This document shows positions 13,221 to 45,815 of a stretch of DNA of 64,000 bases, piece after piece (within the stretch, counting starts at the first letter, position 1; every line of letters starts with the position of its first letter). Position numbers and translations under genes: made by a program. Below the pieces are notes generated by a model. The model searched no databases. It was not told the DNA's origin and saw only the letters and a program-made list of their open reading frames with translations. The DNA comes from Salarias fasciatus (lineage: Eukaryota; Chordata; Actinopteri; Blenniiformes; Blenniidae): assembly GCF_902148845.1 (NCBI RefSeq), contig NC_043751.1, positions 19,807,586 to 19,871,585 of the forward strand. Direction: 5' to 3'.

Positions 13221-16200
13221 AAAAAAAGTATTTAAATATGTCAACGAATTTGGATCCTCTCTTAGTGGGATGTTAAGATGCATGTTCAATTATTTATTAG
13301 AAAACTGAACATATGATTAATGAAATAAACATAAATGGACACTTGACAGAATAAATTACAAACAGGAAACGCAAATCTAAGTGATTCCAATGTTGCTGCT
13401 TATTATGAGACAAGACAACGATCTAGTTTGATTAGGTAATCTTTCTACATTTGTTAAAGAACAATAGAAGACATTAGATGTATTTTAGTAGATCTCTGTG
13501 CTTCCATCACGGCTCTATGGCTGTATCTCTGTCGTATCACTTGACACATTTTGTACCAATATGGTTCCTTCTTTCTGTGTGATGACGTCATTTAGAACGT
13601 TCCCGACAGAGGAGTTGGCAACAATGTATCGGTTTTAAATGTCATCATGGAATTTGACCTAGATATGCAAATGAGCAGCTATGCAAATTAGGTGATGACG
13701 TCATTTAGAACAGTTATGATTGAGGAGTTAACAAGAATGGTTTTAAAGCAACATTGCTTGTTTTTTTTTGCAAAACACTATAAAGTGCATAATATTTAAT
13801 TTAATTATGAAGCATTTCATGTAAACATCATTTTTTTAACATTATAAACTTTCATTTAAATAATTATGACATTGTAATCTGAATAACACAACTCACCATT
13901 TATTCAATTATACAGTGTCAGGTACAACAGTCATTTCTTGGCACTTTTACAGACAAGACCCCAATAGTTCCACATGAGCAAATATAAGTGACTGTGAAAA
14001 GGGGAAAAAAAATCCCTTTTTAGAAGTAGCATCTACTTTTATCTGCTCTATGTATTTTCATTGAGACTTTGAGTCACTTTGTGACTTTGTTGTTTATCTC
14101 ATGGAAAAGTTTGTCAAGTCAACTGAGCGTGAACCTGAACAATCACTTTAAATTAATTGAACTTTTAGAAAAATTAAAGCGCAGTTCTACTTGGTTCAGG
14201 CTCTTGAGAAGTAAATAATCATTTCATCTCACTGACAACTTTTCCTGAGAATATTTCCAATTTCCTTGGCTGATCTGTATCCTCCCAGAGACTAATAATC
14301 CCCCTCACTGACCAATGCAAAGCCACCAACAGATGATAAAGCTTATTTGTGTCTGCTTACGAGGAGAAATTACGTATAATCCATTCTTAGAGGCAGACAA
14401 CACAGAGGGCCATGTCTTCAGTGCAGGATGGAAAGGAGTCATTTCATGGTCCTTGTTCAGTCTTTCAGACTTTATCCAGATGAAATCTTGAAAACATCAC
14501 CACTGATCACCGCAGGTACAGTTATTTTCTAAAGCTCAAATAGTAACGACAATAGTAAATGGAACAATTCGTCGATGCATGTGCCACATTTTAGTTCCAT
14601 GTGTGTTTCTGTAAAATTATATGTCACTAAAAGATCATTTGATTGTTCAGCTTTTAATGTTTTACGGAAGGTTTTAGGTGGGGATATTTTTCAAAACAAA
14701 CGTTGATATAACTGCTTCAAATCCAACAGTAAGGTTAAATGTATTCTTAAAGTATCCAGCAGGGGGAGTTACTGGATTTCCTGAATTCTCACACAAAAAC
14801 CACCAATTCTCAGTCTTCACTTCTGCCAGGCCTTTCCCTGACCCTTCCATTGGATTGGGTGTGTTGGTAAAGGGGAGCCGTACAGATGCAGGGATGTAGA
14901 GCACTCATCTAACCTGGTAAGAGTTGAGTTGTTGCTTAAATGTTTGAACTCGATTCTAAGTATTCCATAAGAATGTGGATTTTTGCTGCATGAAACCTGC
15001 TGAAACAATCCTACTTTATTCCATCCATCCATTCATGCATGCATTCCATGCCAAGACTCAAACTGTGGCCTTGTTTCTCTGCAGCTATTCGCCACACACT
15101 GCGTGACACTGTCCCAATATAATAAATCCATTCAGTGAAAACAACAGCCCATCTCAAGGTGAACGGACAAGCCGCTTTAACACCGAATATTGAATCTGAT
15201 CTAATGTGAATGACGTCTGACAAGTAAACCCTCCACAGAGCTCCCCAAGTGTTCCTGCACCTAAATATCATTTCCTCCTACTGAATATGAAGTTGATGTA
15301 ACAAGTCTTAATGGCATTGCATAAAACAGTGGCCCAAACCAGGAAGTGAGACAGTCAGGACCAACATTACACAGTTTCCTCCCCCTAATGGCTTCACGTC
15401 TGGTTTTTCAGATTCCAGAGCTTTGCTAATGAACAGCTAAATATTTTCTCTTAATTGTTTGTGGTGACTATGTGTGTGTGTGTGGTATTTAAAGTCTTAA
15501 ATAAGCAAGAAGCAGTTTTGTTTTCCATTAATTTTGCCCACATTATGCAACAGGTCAAATTCGACTTAGTAACAAGCTGCTTTGCATCTTTGTTGCACAA
15601 CTGTGAGAAAAAAGTACAGAACTAAGTAAACTGGGAATTGAAGCATTAGATTGATTTCAACATATTTTATAATGTACTTAATCACACAGAATACTCAGAA
15701 GACGCTACCTATAACAAACCTTTGATCATTTTAAAAGACTGAGAGAAAATTTGTGGCTTGTTGGATCAAGAAACCGGCTCCACTGTGTATTCATTTTGTT
15801 TCGTGCATTTCCATCAAACTGTGTGTGTGCTCGGTTATGTTTGCCCCCCGTTGGGACTCCCGTGTCTCCCCTGTCAGAGTCGCTGAGTCTCATCTGGTGG
15901 GGCAACCTTTGGCTTTCTGCCGGCTAACTTTAGCCTCACAGCTTGCATGGTCTCTCTAAGCCTTTTTTGGGGTTGTGGTGTGCCAAAGTAGATTTACCTT
16001 CAATAACCATTTATTAAATCTCTATCCATTAGACTCCGAGGCTTCATAAGAGCCGGCTGCATTAAGCCTGATTATGGGATGCTCTGCAGAGGAAAGGGGT
16101 CTATGTGTCAAGTATGTCATCGAGTGATTTATATCCCCGGCTTGGATCTCTGTCTTGTCAGTTGGGACTGAGCCACGGAAGCGAGGAGAGGGAAGCGGCG

Positions 16201-16378
16201 GACCCTCCGCTGACCACGAAGCCAAATGGTTTGGAAAGCGTGAGTCCAGACGGCGGCTGTGATGCCTTGGTTCTGTCGTGGCTCCCCGAGGTTCTCTGTC
16301 TGCTTCTGTAGATGTGCCAGCTGAACCCTGACCTGCCGCCGCTCTCCAAGGATTCCTCTCGCCACTTAAGTCCTCAAC
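13221..16378. other. trpm1 upstream region, no gene seen
   Basis: No coding exon is supportable. The last ~80 bp before the trpm1 ATG follow a pyrimidine-rich CTGTCTGCTTCTGTAG. This could be a splice acceptor for the start-codon exon, implying a further 5' exon upstream, or simply part of the 5' UTR. Confidence 0.45.
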
Positions 16379-34697
<18,319 letters not shown>

Positions 34698-34795
34698 GTA
34701 AAGCAGGAAAGAGGAACATTAAACAAAAAGAGACGAGAACTGAGCAGAAGCAGTGTAGTAAAAAAAAAAAAAAACTTTTGTAAAGATTCACTTTC

Positions 34796-34801
34796 TTTAT
34801 T
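34796..34801 (-). terminator. rab8b: Possible distal rab8b poly(A) signal
   Basis: AATAAA on the minus strand. If used, the rab8b 3' UTR would be about 1.25 kb and would overlap the trpm1 3' UTR in antisense. A nearer minus-strand AATAAA at 35,506-35,511 is an alternative that avoids the overlap. Confidence 0.35.
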
Positions 34802-34932
34802 GTCTTTACTTTTCATTGGTGTAACATACAGTAGTTCACAATCATTCACATCACAGTTCCCCCCCCCCATCACTGCGTTCTGCTGTGGGTTATGTGAAGG
34901 GAGCCTGTTGGACGGCGACGGATTCAGGAGAA

Positions 34933-34938
34933 AATAAA
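34933..34938 (+). terminator. trpm1: trpm1 poly(A) signal
   Basis: AATAAA 236 bp after the trpm1 stop codon, the first canonical signal downstream. Confidence 0.55.
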
Positions 34939-35513
34939 GCACAAACACAACTGCGAGCTGTGCCGACGTCTGAAACAGCGAACACATGACCTTCTGACAC
35001 ACGGTTAACATCTTCAAAATACTGCCTGTAAACGCTTTCTTTTTAATACTGTGTGCTTAATAGTGACCCCCCTCGGAGGTCTTCCTACAAACTCTCATGC
35101 AAATACTGTCAATCGGATATCGATATGTACAAATAACATCCACCATGAAACAAACAATCCTTTCACAGTTTCATTTTGACACAGAAGCCTGTATAAATAA
35201 AATAAAAGCTTGGCTAAAATAAAATAATAAAAAAAAAAGATAATACAGTAAGTTGTATCAATACATGTTTTTGTCATTTCTATCACATTGCTGTGATTTC
35301 TTCTAGGCACACAAAGAGAACAAATAGAAATTATGTTAAGTGCAACTTGGAGACCGTAAGCGTATTAATGCACATGATTTCACACAGACAAATACAATCA
35401 ATGCTGAGCCTTGATATGTTTATATTACAGCATCATAGTAAATATGATAGTAGGTAGTGTGTAGAAAAAGATGCTACAAAATATGAAAGGATCTTAAAGT
35501 GGTTTCTTTATTG

Positions 35514-35725
35514 CAGGTGCATTTCAATAAATTTGAAAATGTAATTCAAACAGTGACATATATTTTAGATTATGTCAAGATATTGTTTTTTTCTTTTTTA
35601 AACTGGAGGCCGTGATTATCATAAGTGAGATTTTTTTTTAAATCCTTTTTGTGTTGGGAGTGTTTGGAATGAGTGTCAAAGCAATTCACTTTTTGCTGTC
35701 GTTCAAACTTTTTGAGATGCACCTG
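35514..35725. mobile_element. DNA-transposon MITE with CAGGTGCAT termini
   Basis: A 212-bp element whose ends are inverted copies: left CAGGTGCATTTCAATAAATT, right (minus strand) CAGGTGCATCTCAAAAAGTT. I recall CAGGTGCATCTCAATAAATT as a widespread fish MITE terminus. The interior is AT-rich and non-coding. No clear target duplication remains. It lies inside or just beyond the rab8b 3' UTR and could supply sequence to that transcript. Confidence 0.7.
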
Positions 35726-36058
35726 TGTAAGACGGCTGTGTTTAACCAGATGGAGGCCCACGGCGAGCAGGCACTGCACGGCGAGCTACAAACCACCGCT
35801 GATGGTCACGCAGAAGTCTTTTGCATGAGTGGATTTAAAAAGAAAAAAAAAAAAAGGTTATCAGGCCTCATTCCTCATTGATCCTCTGCTGGTAGGCAGA
35901 TCAGGGCGGCGTCTCAGCCGCCCGTAAAGCTGTCAGCTCAGCTGGCAGAAAAAGCCCCCCGACTCAGACCAGTGCTGCTGCCGCCGCTGCCAGGAGGCCC
36001 GAGAGCGCTCCGGGACAGCAAGGTCACGCTGGAAAGGTGAACGCTGCGGACCAGCAGC

Positions 36059-38983
36059 CTAGAGGAGCGAACACTTGAAGATCTTGATCCGCTTCGACTT
36101 CTTCTCTGTGATCTTCACTGGTTTTCCCGATCCTCCAGCGGTGCTGTCAGTCTGTCAACAACATCACAATTTAAAAAAAAAATAAAAATACAGTGACTAA
36201 AAGCTTCACTACAAAGCGTGGCCATCTATTTTAGGAGTCTCTTCACAACTTACGTTCTTTAAGCTGAGATTATGCAATATGTCTCTTCCCATTGTATAAA
36301 AAGCCTGATTTGATAAAAAAAATACAAAGAGAAAAGTTATGAATATGTTGCATGCATGTCATGTCACGTGGGTTACAAATTCTGCTTACCTCTTCTACGT
36401 TTAAGCTAGACTTTGCACTGGTTTCCAAGAACTTCACTCCATAATCAATAGCCAGCTGAGGAAGAGAAGAGCACAATGTGACTGTCACTGAATGCAAATT
36501 CTAAACTGCATTAGCATTTGTGTGGGTTGACTTCCTCTTTTAAGAAATGACTGTGCACGCTGCGGGGACTCACTTTTTCACCTCGGTCTTTAGACACCTG
36601 CCTCCTGTCAGTCATGTCACATTTGTTACCCAGGATCATCTTCTCCACATCCGACGAGGCATGCTGAGGACATTGAAAACACCCATTATGCAACCTTATG
36701 TAACTAAATGACTTTATTATGGGCACAGAAATGGGCTCATTGAATGAAAAAATACAAAACAATAACAAAACATACTGAAATACAGATATTTCAACCCCCT
36801 TTTTCTGCACTTAGTTTTAGTGCAAAGAAATGTAAAAGTGCTTTCTCTTATAATCTTAAGAGAACAAAATAATTAAGACAATTTTCTGAAAACAGGAAGA
36901 ACATTAAAGTATGGAAGCATCAAGCATACACTATACTAAAGATATATCATAGATATTACTGTTAATTTCCCCACAGATAAATAAGTAGAAGTAAAATATA
37001 ACATAGGAAACCACTGACTGTTATCGTAATCTTTTCAAGTACTATTAGAATCATTTATGTTCCAATTAAATATATTTTTCTTGGTAAGATGAAATGTTTA
37101 TGAACATGAAAACACTTGTAATCCCTTATTTTTATACAGTATTACAAAATAAATAACTGAAGCTGTGGCCATTCATTCGAATGTGTTTCAATGAAAGGAA
37201 GTATAATTTTACACTGGTGCCATTTGTAAAATCCCCTGATTGCTAAATACATTCAAATGTGTTGACATGTATGTCCTCCGTTTCAACCACTTCCTCTGCT
37301 GCACTGACTGAATATATGACTTGATTTTGTGTTTCTGCCTCTGCATCTGAAATCTTCTCTTCAAGTCAATGTTCACAAAAATGCATGTTTTCAAGATGAA
37401 CCTTAAGCAATAATAATATTAATGAAGACGCTTCATTCATTCCAAATTGTTTTTCAGCCATCCAAAGGATTCAACCCATTATGATCGTGATCAACCAGAA
37501 CTCCACAACACTCAGTGGCAGTGTTTTGGCAGTGGGAATTGAACCTCTACACCACCACTGTCCAACACACTCCATCACTGCTGCATCAGAAAATGTTTCT
37601 TTCTGAGTCTCACATTATGCAAAGTAAGTTTGCAGGCCAGAACAAATCTTTTAATGCACCTGTTTTGGCCCACGATACTTTAGTGGGTCTTTCGTCATAT
37701 CTGTAGTCAAATGGGCCAATGGAGTTTAAGAGCAGTGGGCCTCAAACCTCATTAAAACCTTATTATAACTTCAAGTAACTCCATAATATAAAAATACAGT
37801 ATAATGTGTCCAGTGATGATTTTAAACTGCATTTTAAAGCCAGGGATGGGCTAAATAAATACATGACTTGAACTATCAGAAGTTCAGAACTTACCTCTTC
37901 GATATTTCTAATCCAGTTTTTGATATTTTCAAAAGACTTCTCATTGCAGATGTCGTAGACCAACATAATGCCCTGTTAGAGAAGAAATAAACAAATTCGT
38001 GACAATCTGCAAGGGAAGCTTTCACATCTGGGTGACAGTGAGAAGATGAGCACCCACCATTGCTCCTCTATAGTAAGCTGTCGTGATGGTGCGAAACCTC
38101 TCCTGTCCTGCGGTGTCCCTGAACACATCACATGAAAAAAGATCACATCTAGGAGGAAGTGCGCTGCATCAAAGTGCAGATTCATCAGTTTCGCATCTAA
38201 AAACAGGAACAGGAAGCTCGGAACACACTTACCAGATCTGAAGTTTGACTCTCTTTCCATCCAGCTCTATTGTTCGGATTTTGAAGTCTATTCCTGCATT
38301 TTGACAGGAGAGAGAGCATTCAGAGCAGCATCAGCTCAAGCATGCTGCATCAATTAGTTACATGACATCATTGAGTTTGTGTCATGCCTCAGATGCCACA
38401 CCAAAACCATTGTTTTTTTATGGTTTAAGCACAATAACTTTCACTGTTAGATATTATCACAGAAATAATAAGAATTTGGGGACTATGTGAAGTGGCATAT
38501 AATAAAAGTTAACATGATTATAACAGTATTTTGGACACACTGACTTCAACACAAACCCTAGTGGGATGAAGTCTGGAAAGATCAGAAATATTCAGAAGAA
38601 TTCATCTCAAACTGATGGCAAATGAGCTTTCAAGGACAGAATATCACAATTTGGATCTCAGTGCCATTGTCTTGCTCTTATGCAGTACCAGCCCCTTTAG
38701 ACAGCGTGGATCTGAGCGATCAAACTACCAAAAAAATATCAACATCAAAGGTATTATCAGCAGTAAAAGCGATCTACGTGCTCACCTGGGAGTAAAATGT
38801 GAAGTAGAGACGACGTGAGCTTTGTGTTTGATTCTGAGGGGCGTCTGCGGGGTACTCACCTATTGTGGAAATGAAGGTGGTGTTGAAGGAGTCCTCGCTG
38901 AATCTGAACAGCAGACATGTCTTTCCCACCCCGCTGTCTCCGATCAGCAACAGTTTGAACAGATAGTCGTACGTCTTCGCCAT
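36059..38983 (-). CDS. rab8b: Rab8B small GTPase, 8 exons
   Basis: Rab GTPase that drives post-Golgi and recycling vesicles to the plasma membrane, cilia and junctions. Exons (transcription order): 38860-38983, 38233-38293, 38058-38118, 37895-37972, 36574-36663, 36390-36455, 36254-36304, 36059-36151. They total 208 codons, so 207 residues, the RAB8B length. Visible: P-loop GDSGVGKT (15-22), DTAGQERF, switch [12 protein letters not shown] with the Thr that LRRK2 phosphorylates in mammals, NKCD and ETSAKSS. The C-terminus CSLL is a geranylgeranylation signal, identical to human RAB8B, while RAB8A ends [13 protein letters not shown] has Cys where mammals have Thr. It is head-to-head with rps27l, as in human. 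A rab8a assignment is unlikely given CSLL and synteny. Confidence 0.93.
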
Positions 38984-39120
38984 TTAAACCAGCGTTCGGT
39001 TCTCTCAAGGCCGCGCCGAGCCGGGAACTGCCCCAGTCTGAAGCCCTCAGCTGTCTGTGTAGCAGAAGCGAAAGACCACCAGCGTCCCGGTGCCCCGCCA
39101 ATGACGGCACGCGCCGCTTT

Positions 39121-39139
39121 GCATCATGGGAAGTGGAGT
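39121..39139 (-). promoter_or_regulatory. rab8b: ZNF143/SBF-like promoter motif for rab8b
   Basis: The minus strand reads ACTCCACTTCCCATGATGC, close to the ZNF143 element ACTACAATTCCCAGAATGC that marks many CpG promoters. It sits 138 bp upstream of the rab8b ATG, where a promoter is expected. Confidence 0.5.
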
Positions 39140-39392
39140 TTTATAGGATAGCGGCCTTTTAAATTTTTATTTATTTTACCCATCCCTTTATCATGAAGAA
39201 ACATAACTTTAATTTCAGAACTATGAGGATTATGAGGACAAAAATACTATACTTTATTTTTAAATAACATATTGTCGTATCAGACTCGTCTGAGCATTTC
39301 AGAAACTGCTATTCTACTTCCTTTTTTCAAGAACTTTATTGATTTATTTTTATGACGCCATGAACTAATTAAAACCCACTCACCCAAAGGCC

Positions 39393-39423
<31 letters not shown>

Positions 39424-40122
39424 TACTGCTGCGTTTGTAGAATTTGTAGAATTTGAAAAGATTGTGACTTTTCATTTTGAGGGTACTTGTCTGGTCATAG
39501 CATGTTATATAACAGTCATACACATTTTTCAGAAATCTGTTGAGAAATATGTGTAAAGTGATATGAAAGTATAGAAATGTGTGTGGTTTTGATCTGCTAG
39601 GGTTTTCTGCACTTTTACAACCTGTGCCATTCATTATAACAGTGTTCAACTCTAAGCAGGATGATTCTAAAGTGTGATTACTGAATATTGGAGAAGGGGT
39701 AGGATTAATTTTTTAATTTTTTTTAACCAACTTGGCATATGTTTACTTCAGGTTTATAATATAAGTATGTAAGTCTATCTGTCTGTGCATGTGTGTAGCA
39801 ATAATTTTAGAAAGAGTTCAAGGACATAAGGCCAGTAATTTCAATTTTCCAGTATTTCAGTGAGCACCTTATAATATGACCAATCAAACTAAGTTTTATT
39901 AACACAGTTTGTGTTTTTAAGAATGAAGGAGAGCTCTAGCGTAATTTTTATGAACATACTTGGTTCATACATTATAAATTTGAAAAAAGGACTCCAGAAA
40001 AAAAAAGTCCAATGTACATTTTGTGTTGTGAGTAAACAGTTGATGAAATTATGAAACAATACCTTGCAGTTTGTAGATTTCAGGCAGGAAGACATCCTGT
40101 GCTCTGTTTACTGCAGTCAGCA
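39140..40122. other. rab8b/rps27l divergent intergenic region
   Basis: About 1 kb between the two divergent genes. It is AT-rich with an A29 run at 39,393-39,421. The ends carry the promoter motifs listed separately, and nothing else was recognised. Confidence 0.6.
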
Positions 40123-40134
40123 CGCGCATGCGCA
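40123..40134 (+). promoter_or_regulatory. rps27l: NRF1 site at rps27l start
   Basis: CGCGCATGCGCA matches the palindromic NRF1 consensus YGCGCAYGCGCR exactly, 22 bp before the rps27l ATG. It must lie in the core promoter or the very short 5' UTR. Confidence 0.6.
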
Positions 40135-40156
40135 CTGTGAGACCAGCGCGGTGAAA

Positions 40157-41377
<1,221 letters not shown>

Positions 41378-41525
41378 ACATTTCTTCAACACACTTTCAT
41401 ACATTTCACAATTTTCTGTTGATTCCAGTGTCTTGTTTTTGCCAATAACAAGCTGTTGTACAAATGAGTTCAAGTTTTATAATGGAAGGTCTTAAAGGTG
41501 AAATGGTAAGAAATCGTAAGAAATC

Positions 41526-41531
41526 AATAAA
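41526..41531 (+). terminator. rps27l: rps27l poly(A) signal
   Basis: AATAAA 149 bp after the stop codon. Expected cleavage is near 41,545-41,560, which overlaps the expected dnaja4 3' end coming from the other strand. Confidence 0.7.
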
Positions 41532-41563
41532 CACTTTTAAATGAAGTATCTTTTGGATTTTTT

Positions 41564-41569
41564 TTTATT
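41564..41569 (-). terminator. dnaja4: dnaja4 poly(A) signal
   Basis: AATAAA on the minus strand, 356 bp beyond the dnaja4 stop codon. Cleavage is expected at about 41,535-41,555. Confidence 0.65.
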
Positions 41570-41924
41570 GACGAATCATTAGAAATCTTTGAGACTTTAA
41601 ATAACCTTCACAGAAAGCATAAAAGTCATTGTTTCCGCTTCTGGATGGAAAAAAAAAAAACCATTGTGCCACAAACGTTTGAAGAAACATACATACAGAA
41701 AGACACTGATCTTAGACAATACACCAACACCAAATACAGAAATTTTAGGAGCACATTGCTCCAATTACATTCATCTTGCTGACAAAAAGATCACAAAAAT
41801 GAACTCTGTGTGCTCGGTTCCAAAGACACAAGTGAAATTTTGCTTTGACTGGACAAAGAAAGGAAATCTCGGAACATTACCCAAAATCCTGACATTGTTT
41901 CAAATTGACAAATCACTTCACAAA

Positions 41925-44900
41925 TCACTGTGTCTGACACTGCACTCCACTTCTTGGACTCTCATCATCTTCCTCGTAGGCTTCCCTGCTGTAGTGTCTC
42001 TGCTGGTTCTCATCCTCTACCTCCATGAGATCAACCTCCTCCATATCATCTGTAATCATCACGTCTTCTCTGGGGGGAAGTAATCTCTCCAGCTGGAACA
42101 TGAGATGCTCCGGGAGCCAGTGTTTTTCTGGGAACTCCACCTGCAGGACAAGTTAAAAGTGGTCAAAATTGACTTTTCTTTTAAACAATCGTGGCGTCGC
42201 AGAGAGGCTGGTAAACCATATCATATTTTTTTTATCTCTCACCTCAAACTGAATGATGAGCTGCCCCTTCTCATAGGGATCCTTGTAAATTGGCATACCC
42301 TCTTTCTGAACACATTTCACATCATTGTGCTTAATGATTTCACCTGTTGTGAGCAAAAACAAGTTGTTAAAAATAAAATATTTCGAACATAAAAAGAAGA
42401 AGTGGAAGACTAGCCGACGGCAAACACTGACCTGGCTCTGAGTTAATGATGAGCGTTCTGTTGTCCAGGGTTTGAATGGTCTTCTTGAAGCCACACAAGG
42501 CTTCCACCAGTTTGAGCTTCTGCTTCATTATTAAATCATCGCCTTGTCTCTGGAAAACGGGGTGGTCCTTTTGATCCAGTACAATCACAACGTCTCCAGG
42601 CTCCAGGCCAGGCTCCTGGTCACCTTCTCCATGGAATGTAATTTTCTGACTGTCTTTCATCCCTGAAAAAGAAATTCAAATAAGTTTATTTTTCTTCCTG
42701 AAGGATTTACACCAGTGTACGTTGATGATTTTTTTTCCTTTCTTCAAATTGTTACCTTTGTCGATGTGAACTTCGAGAATTTTCCTTTTGCGTTCTACTT
42801 TGTGTCCGTTGCAGTTTTTGCAGCGGTCCTTGGAGCTGAATTTCTCGCCCTGCCCCTGGCAGTCTGAGCACATGCTTTGGATCTGCTGAATCATGCCCGG
42901 TCCAATCTGCTGCACTCTGACCTGGACTCCTCTTCCTTTGCAGGTTGAGCACTTCTCTAAGGTACCTTTCTTGCCACCATATCCTGTATAAGGAACAAGA
43001 TGGGAGTCAAATATCAATGTTGACTTTTATAAATTAGCCGCAATTATAACTTAGAATTGCAGTTTTGCCTAAAACTTCATTAAAACTCAGGTCTTAAAAT
43101 TGCATATTAAGTTTTTGTATTATTTCTACTTGTGTATTATATGACTTGTGCTTTAAAATAAACATTTTTCCAACTGCCGTGCTCCCACCAGACAGTCCTT
43201 AAACCAGCAATACTGACCGTCACATTTTTCACAAATTACATTCTTCTGGAGTCCAAGTTTCCTTGTGGCGCCATTATACATCTCCTCCAGCGTAACAGAC
43301 AGTTGGTGGACAACATTTTTCCCTACAGAAACATAAATTTCCCATTATAGATGCATAAACAGAAAAAAAAAGTAAACATTTCACTTTGTCCTACATCACA
43401 AGCTATATCTTACCTCTCCTCTCTCTGTGCATCTGCCCGCCACCTCCAAAGAACATGTTGAAGATGTCCATGGGGGAGCTTCCTCCACCGATGCCTCCCT
43501 CTTTGATGGCTTGCTCTCCTCCTTGGTCATACAGGTCTCGCTTCTTCGCATCTGACAGCACCTCATAGGCTTGTGATATAGTTTTGAACTATGGAAATAA
43601 AAAGAACGAAGCTGAATTTAAAACTTTTGGAAATCATATTATGGATCATCTGATCCTTTTATTAAGAATGCATCCGCTATTATGCTGAGACTTTGGGTGG
43701 AGTGACAGGAAAGGAAAATGCACATTGTTAGCTTCCAGATAATGAGAAATGGGCCGTTTGAGAGGGACACCAACATTTTTCTACTGCGACGTGTTTTGTC
43801 CGAGCGACACAGTTTGACTGATGTGCTTACTAATTAAAGGTCACAGAGCTACTTCTCATACTTCACTGAATGAAGTAGTTGACATTTATTTATTTTGAGG
43901 AAAATTCCTTCAATCTAACTCCAACTGAAAGGCTAAACATTAGTTTTCACACTCGGTAAAAGATCCCTGACACCACCTAGTGACTACTGCGGGATGTGTG
44001 CCAACAGTGATGTCCAAGTTTAGGAGATTTTTTTTAAGACAGAGTGACAAATGTGAGGCAGACTGTAAATTATGTTCTCACAAAATATCAAGAGGTGAAA
44101 GCCAGTTCATACAACACCAGCAACTTAATCGCCAGTGACATTTGGACAAAGAGATTTCCCAATGCTGATCATTAGTTTAGCTCATTAGCTCTGCACATAA
44201 CTTGAGTCACGCTTTAAGAGTTTTTGGGCTAACAGGCCAGTCTAGAGCAGCAAGCACAGCACAGAGCAGTGTGCAGATAGGCTCAAGGTACAACTCTCTG
44301 CATGCTGTAGGCTGTAAAGTGATCAGGTGAGCAGAGCATTTATGAAGAGGCTTTGCAGAGAGGATTCATGGCATTGCAGAGCCTCCGCACATGGAGTATG
44401 AATTAGGCTTCATGGCACTAGCATCAGTATTCAGTATCTGCAAGTAGCTAAAGGTTAGTACTCAATTGTACTAATCTTTCATAAAAAGTGGTATCGGTGT
44501 ATCCCTACACTTGAAAGTTATCCAGCATTCAGACAATAAATTCTTGAAAAACTGAGTGTCTTGAAAACATCATGTAGTGATGTAAAATAAAACATGTTCA
44601 GTACCAGCAAAAATCTAAATAACTGTATATTTTTGTTCAACATGAGGATTCTTTAATATCAGTTGTCAGTAAAGTGTTAGTGTACCTGGGCTTCCAGTTA
44701 TAATGCAGTTTCTCTCTCATAAAGCAAACAAGCACTTACGTTTAACTCCAAAAGTAGGAGTATATTTCTGAGTCTACAGCTACTGAAATGAACAAATGAG
44801 TGAAGTGTAACTTTACTTGAAGCCAAGTTTAAAGTGGTGTTGTATTTTATGACCCAGCTATTGCACAACAGAATGTCTGTGCACAGCCCCAGCTGCAGGG

Positions 44901-45434
44901 TTTTCTAGAAACAGGATGAACAGTGAAGATTTTACATAAAATATGCCCTAATAAAACAGCCAGTTTAAGGGTTAAATCATATACTATTTATTCAAGTTTA
45001 TTCCAGTTTTGTAGTTCATTTCAGAAATTCAATTCAAAACATTTTTAAAAATTGTTTATTTAATAAAGAATTTAAATGAATTTGGGAAGTCGCCGGTTGG
45101 GAGTCGATCTGGATCTTTTCAGAGGGTCGATCCATGGGATCGGTTCATCTTCCTGTTCCTGAAAAGCGCAGCTGCGACCAGACGCTTCCAGAAAGTTCCA
45201 GGCGTCCGTCCGTCAGCGTGCAGTTTAAAATTAGAAAGGCCGCTTCCAGCAGCCCATAAACGGATGCGGAGGCACCGCGGAGCCCCTTCAAACGTCTCTT
45301 ACCCTCTCTCCTTCGCTGGGGTTTTTGTCGGGGTGATATTTCAGAGCGAGTTTTCTGTACGCCTTCTTGATTTCTTCCGGTGAGGCCGTGGGGCTCACGC
45401 CCAGGAGGTCGTAGTAACCGGTTTCTCGAACCAT
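41925..45434 (-). CDS. dnaja4: DnaJ/HSP40 co-chaperone DNAJA4, 7 exons
   Basis: Type I HSP40 that stimulates HSP70 ATPase activity and delivers clients; cytosolic and membrane-tethered by a lipid anchor. Exons: 45303-45434, 43414-43588, 43218-43322, 42756-42983, 42432-42662, 42243-42343, 41925-42140, totalling 396 codons and 395 residues (human about 397). The J domain has HPD at 34-36, then a Gly-rich stretch (FFGGGGQM). Four zinc-binding repeats follow ([32 protein letters not shown]), then the substrate-binding C domain. The C-terminal CQTQ is a farnesylation box. [20 protein letters not shown] and FPEKHWL favour DNAJA4 over DNAJA1. An upstream in-frame Met was not used because MVRETGYY aligns with the family start. 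A 5' UTR exon probably lies near 45,726-45,765. Confidence 0.93.
44401..44507. mobile_element. hAT-type element fragment, right end
   Basis: In dnaja4 intron 1, worn 'AGTACTCAATTGTACT' blocks lead into AAAAAGTGGTATCGGTGTAT and CCCTA. I recall the terminus TATCGGTGCATCCCTG as that of a large fish hAT-like family. The left end was not found, so the copy is truncated and non-coding. Confidence 0.65.
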
Positions 45435-45790
45435 CGTGACGAGTCTTAAAACAAAACAAAACACACGGAGATAAGAACAAAATGTCACGTTACGTCAATT
45501 CGCTCGTTTTCAATGTCGCCGTTAGTCAAGCCGATATTACACAACCGCCGCTCACAGCGGCTGGAATGTCTTACTAATCTGAATGCTGCACATTAAAAAG
45601 AGAGTCGAAGCCTCGTGCCGATTAGAAGCGAGGAGGACGTGTGGTCGTGGTTGCACGTGAAGCTCGCGCTGACTGAATTAAAAAAGATGAATTTCTTCCT
45701 CCTCGTGACAGTCCGGGATACTTACTGCTCAGGAGTCCGCTCGCGGAGCCTTCGACTGGTGTCTGCGGGTTTGTGAGGGAGACGCGAGTC

Positions 45791-45797
45791 CTTTATA
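45791..45797 (-). promoter_or_regulatory. dnaja4: dnaja4 TATA box
   Basis: The minus strand reads TATAAAG in a GC-rich setting about 360 bp upstream of the ATG, which predicts a start near 45,765. A donor (GAGCA|GTAAGT, exon end 45,726) follows, giving a short non-coding first exon spliced to an acceptor just before the ATG exon. Confidence 0.6.
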
Positions 45798-45815
45798 ACC
45801 GCGGTGAACGGCGGA

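Noticed and set aside
37440-37580. tRNA-like B box (GGTTCAATTCC on the minus strand) in rab8b intron 4
   Set aside because: No A box, tail or known SINE body; similarity limited to about 11 bp.
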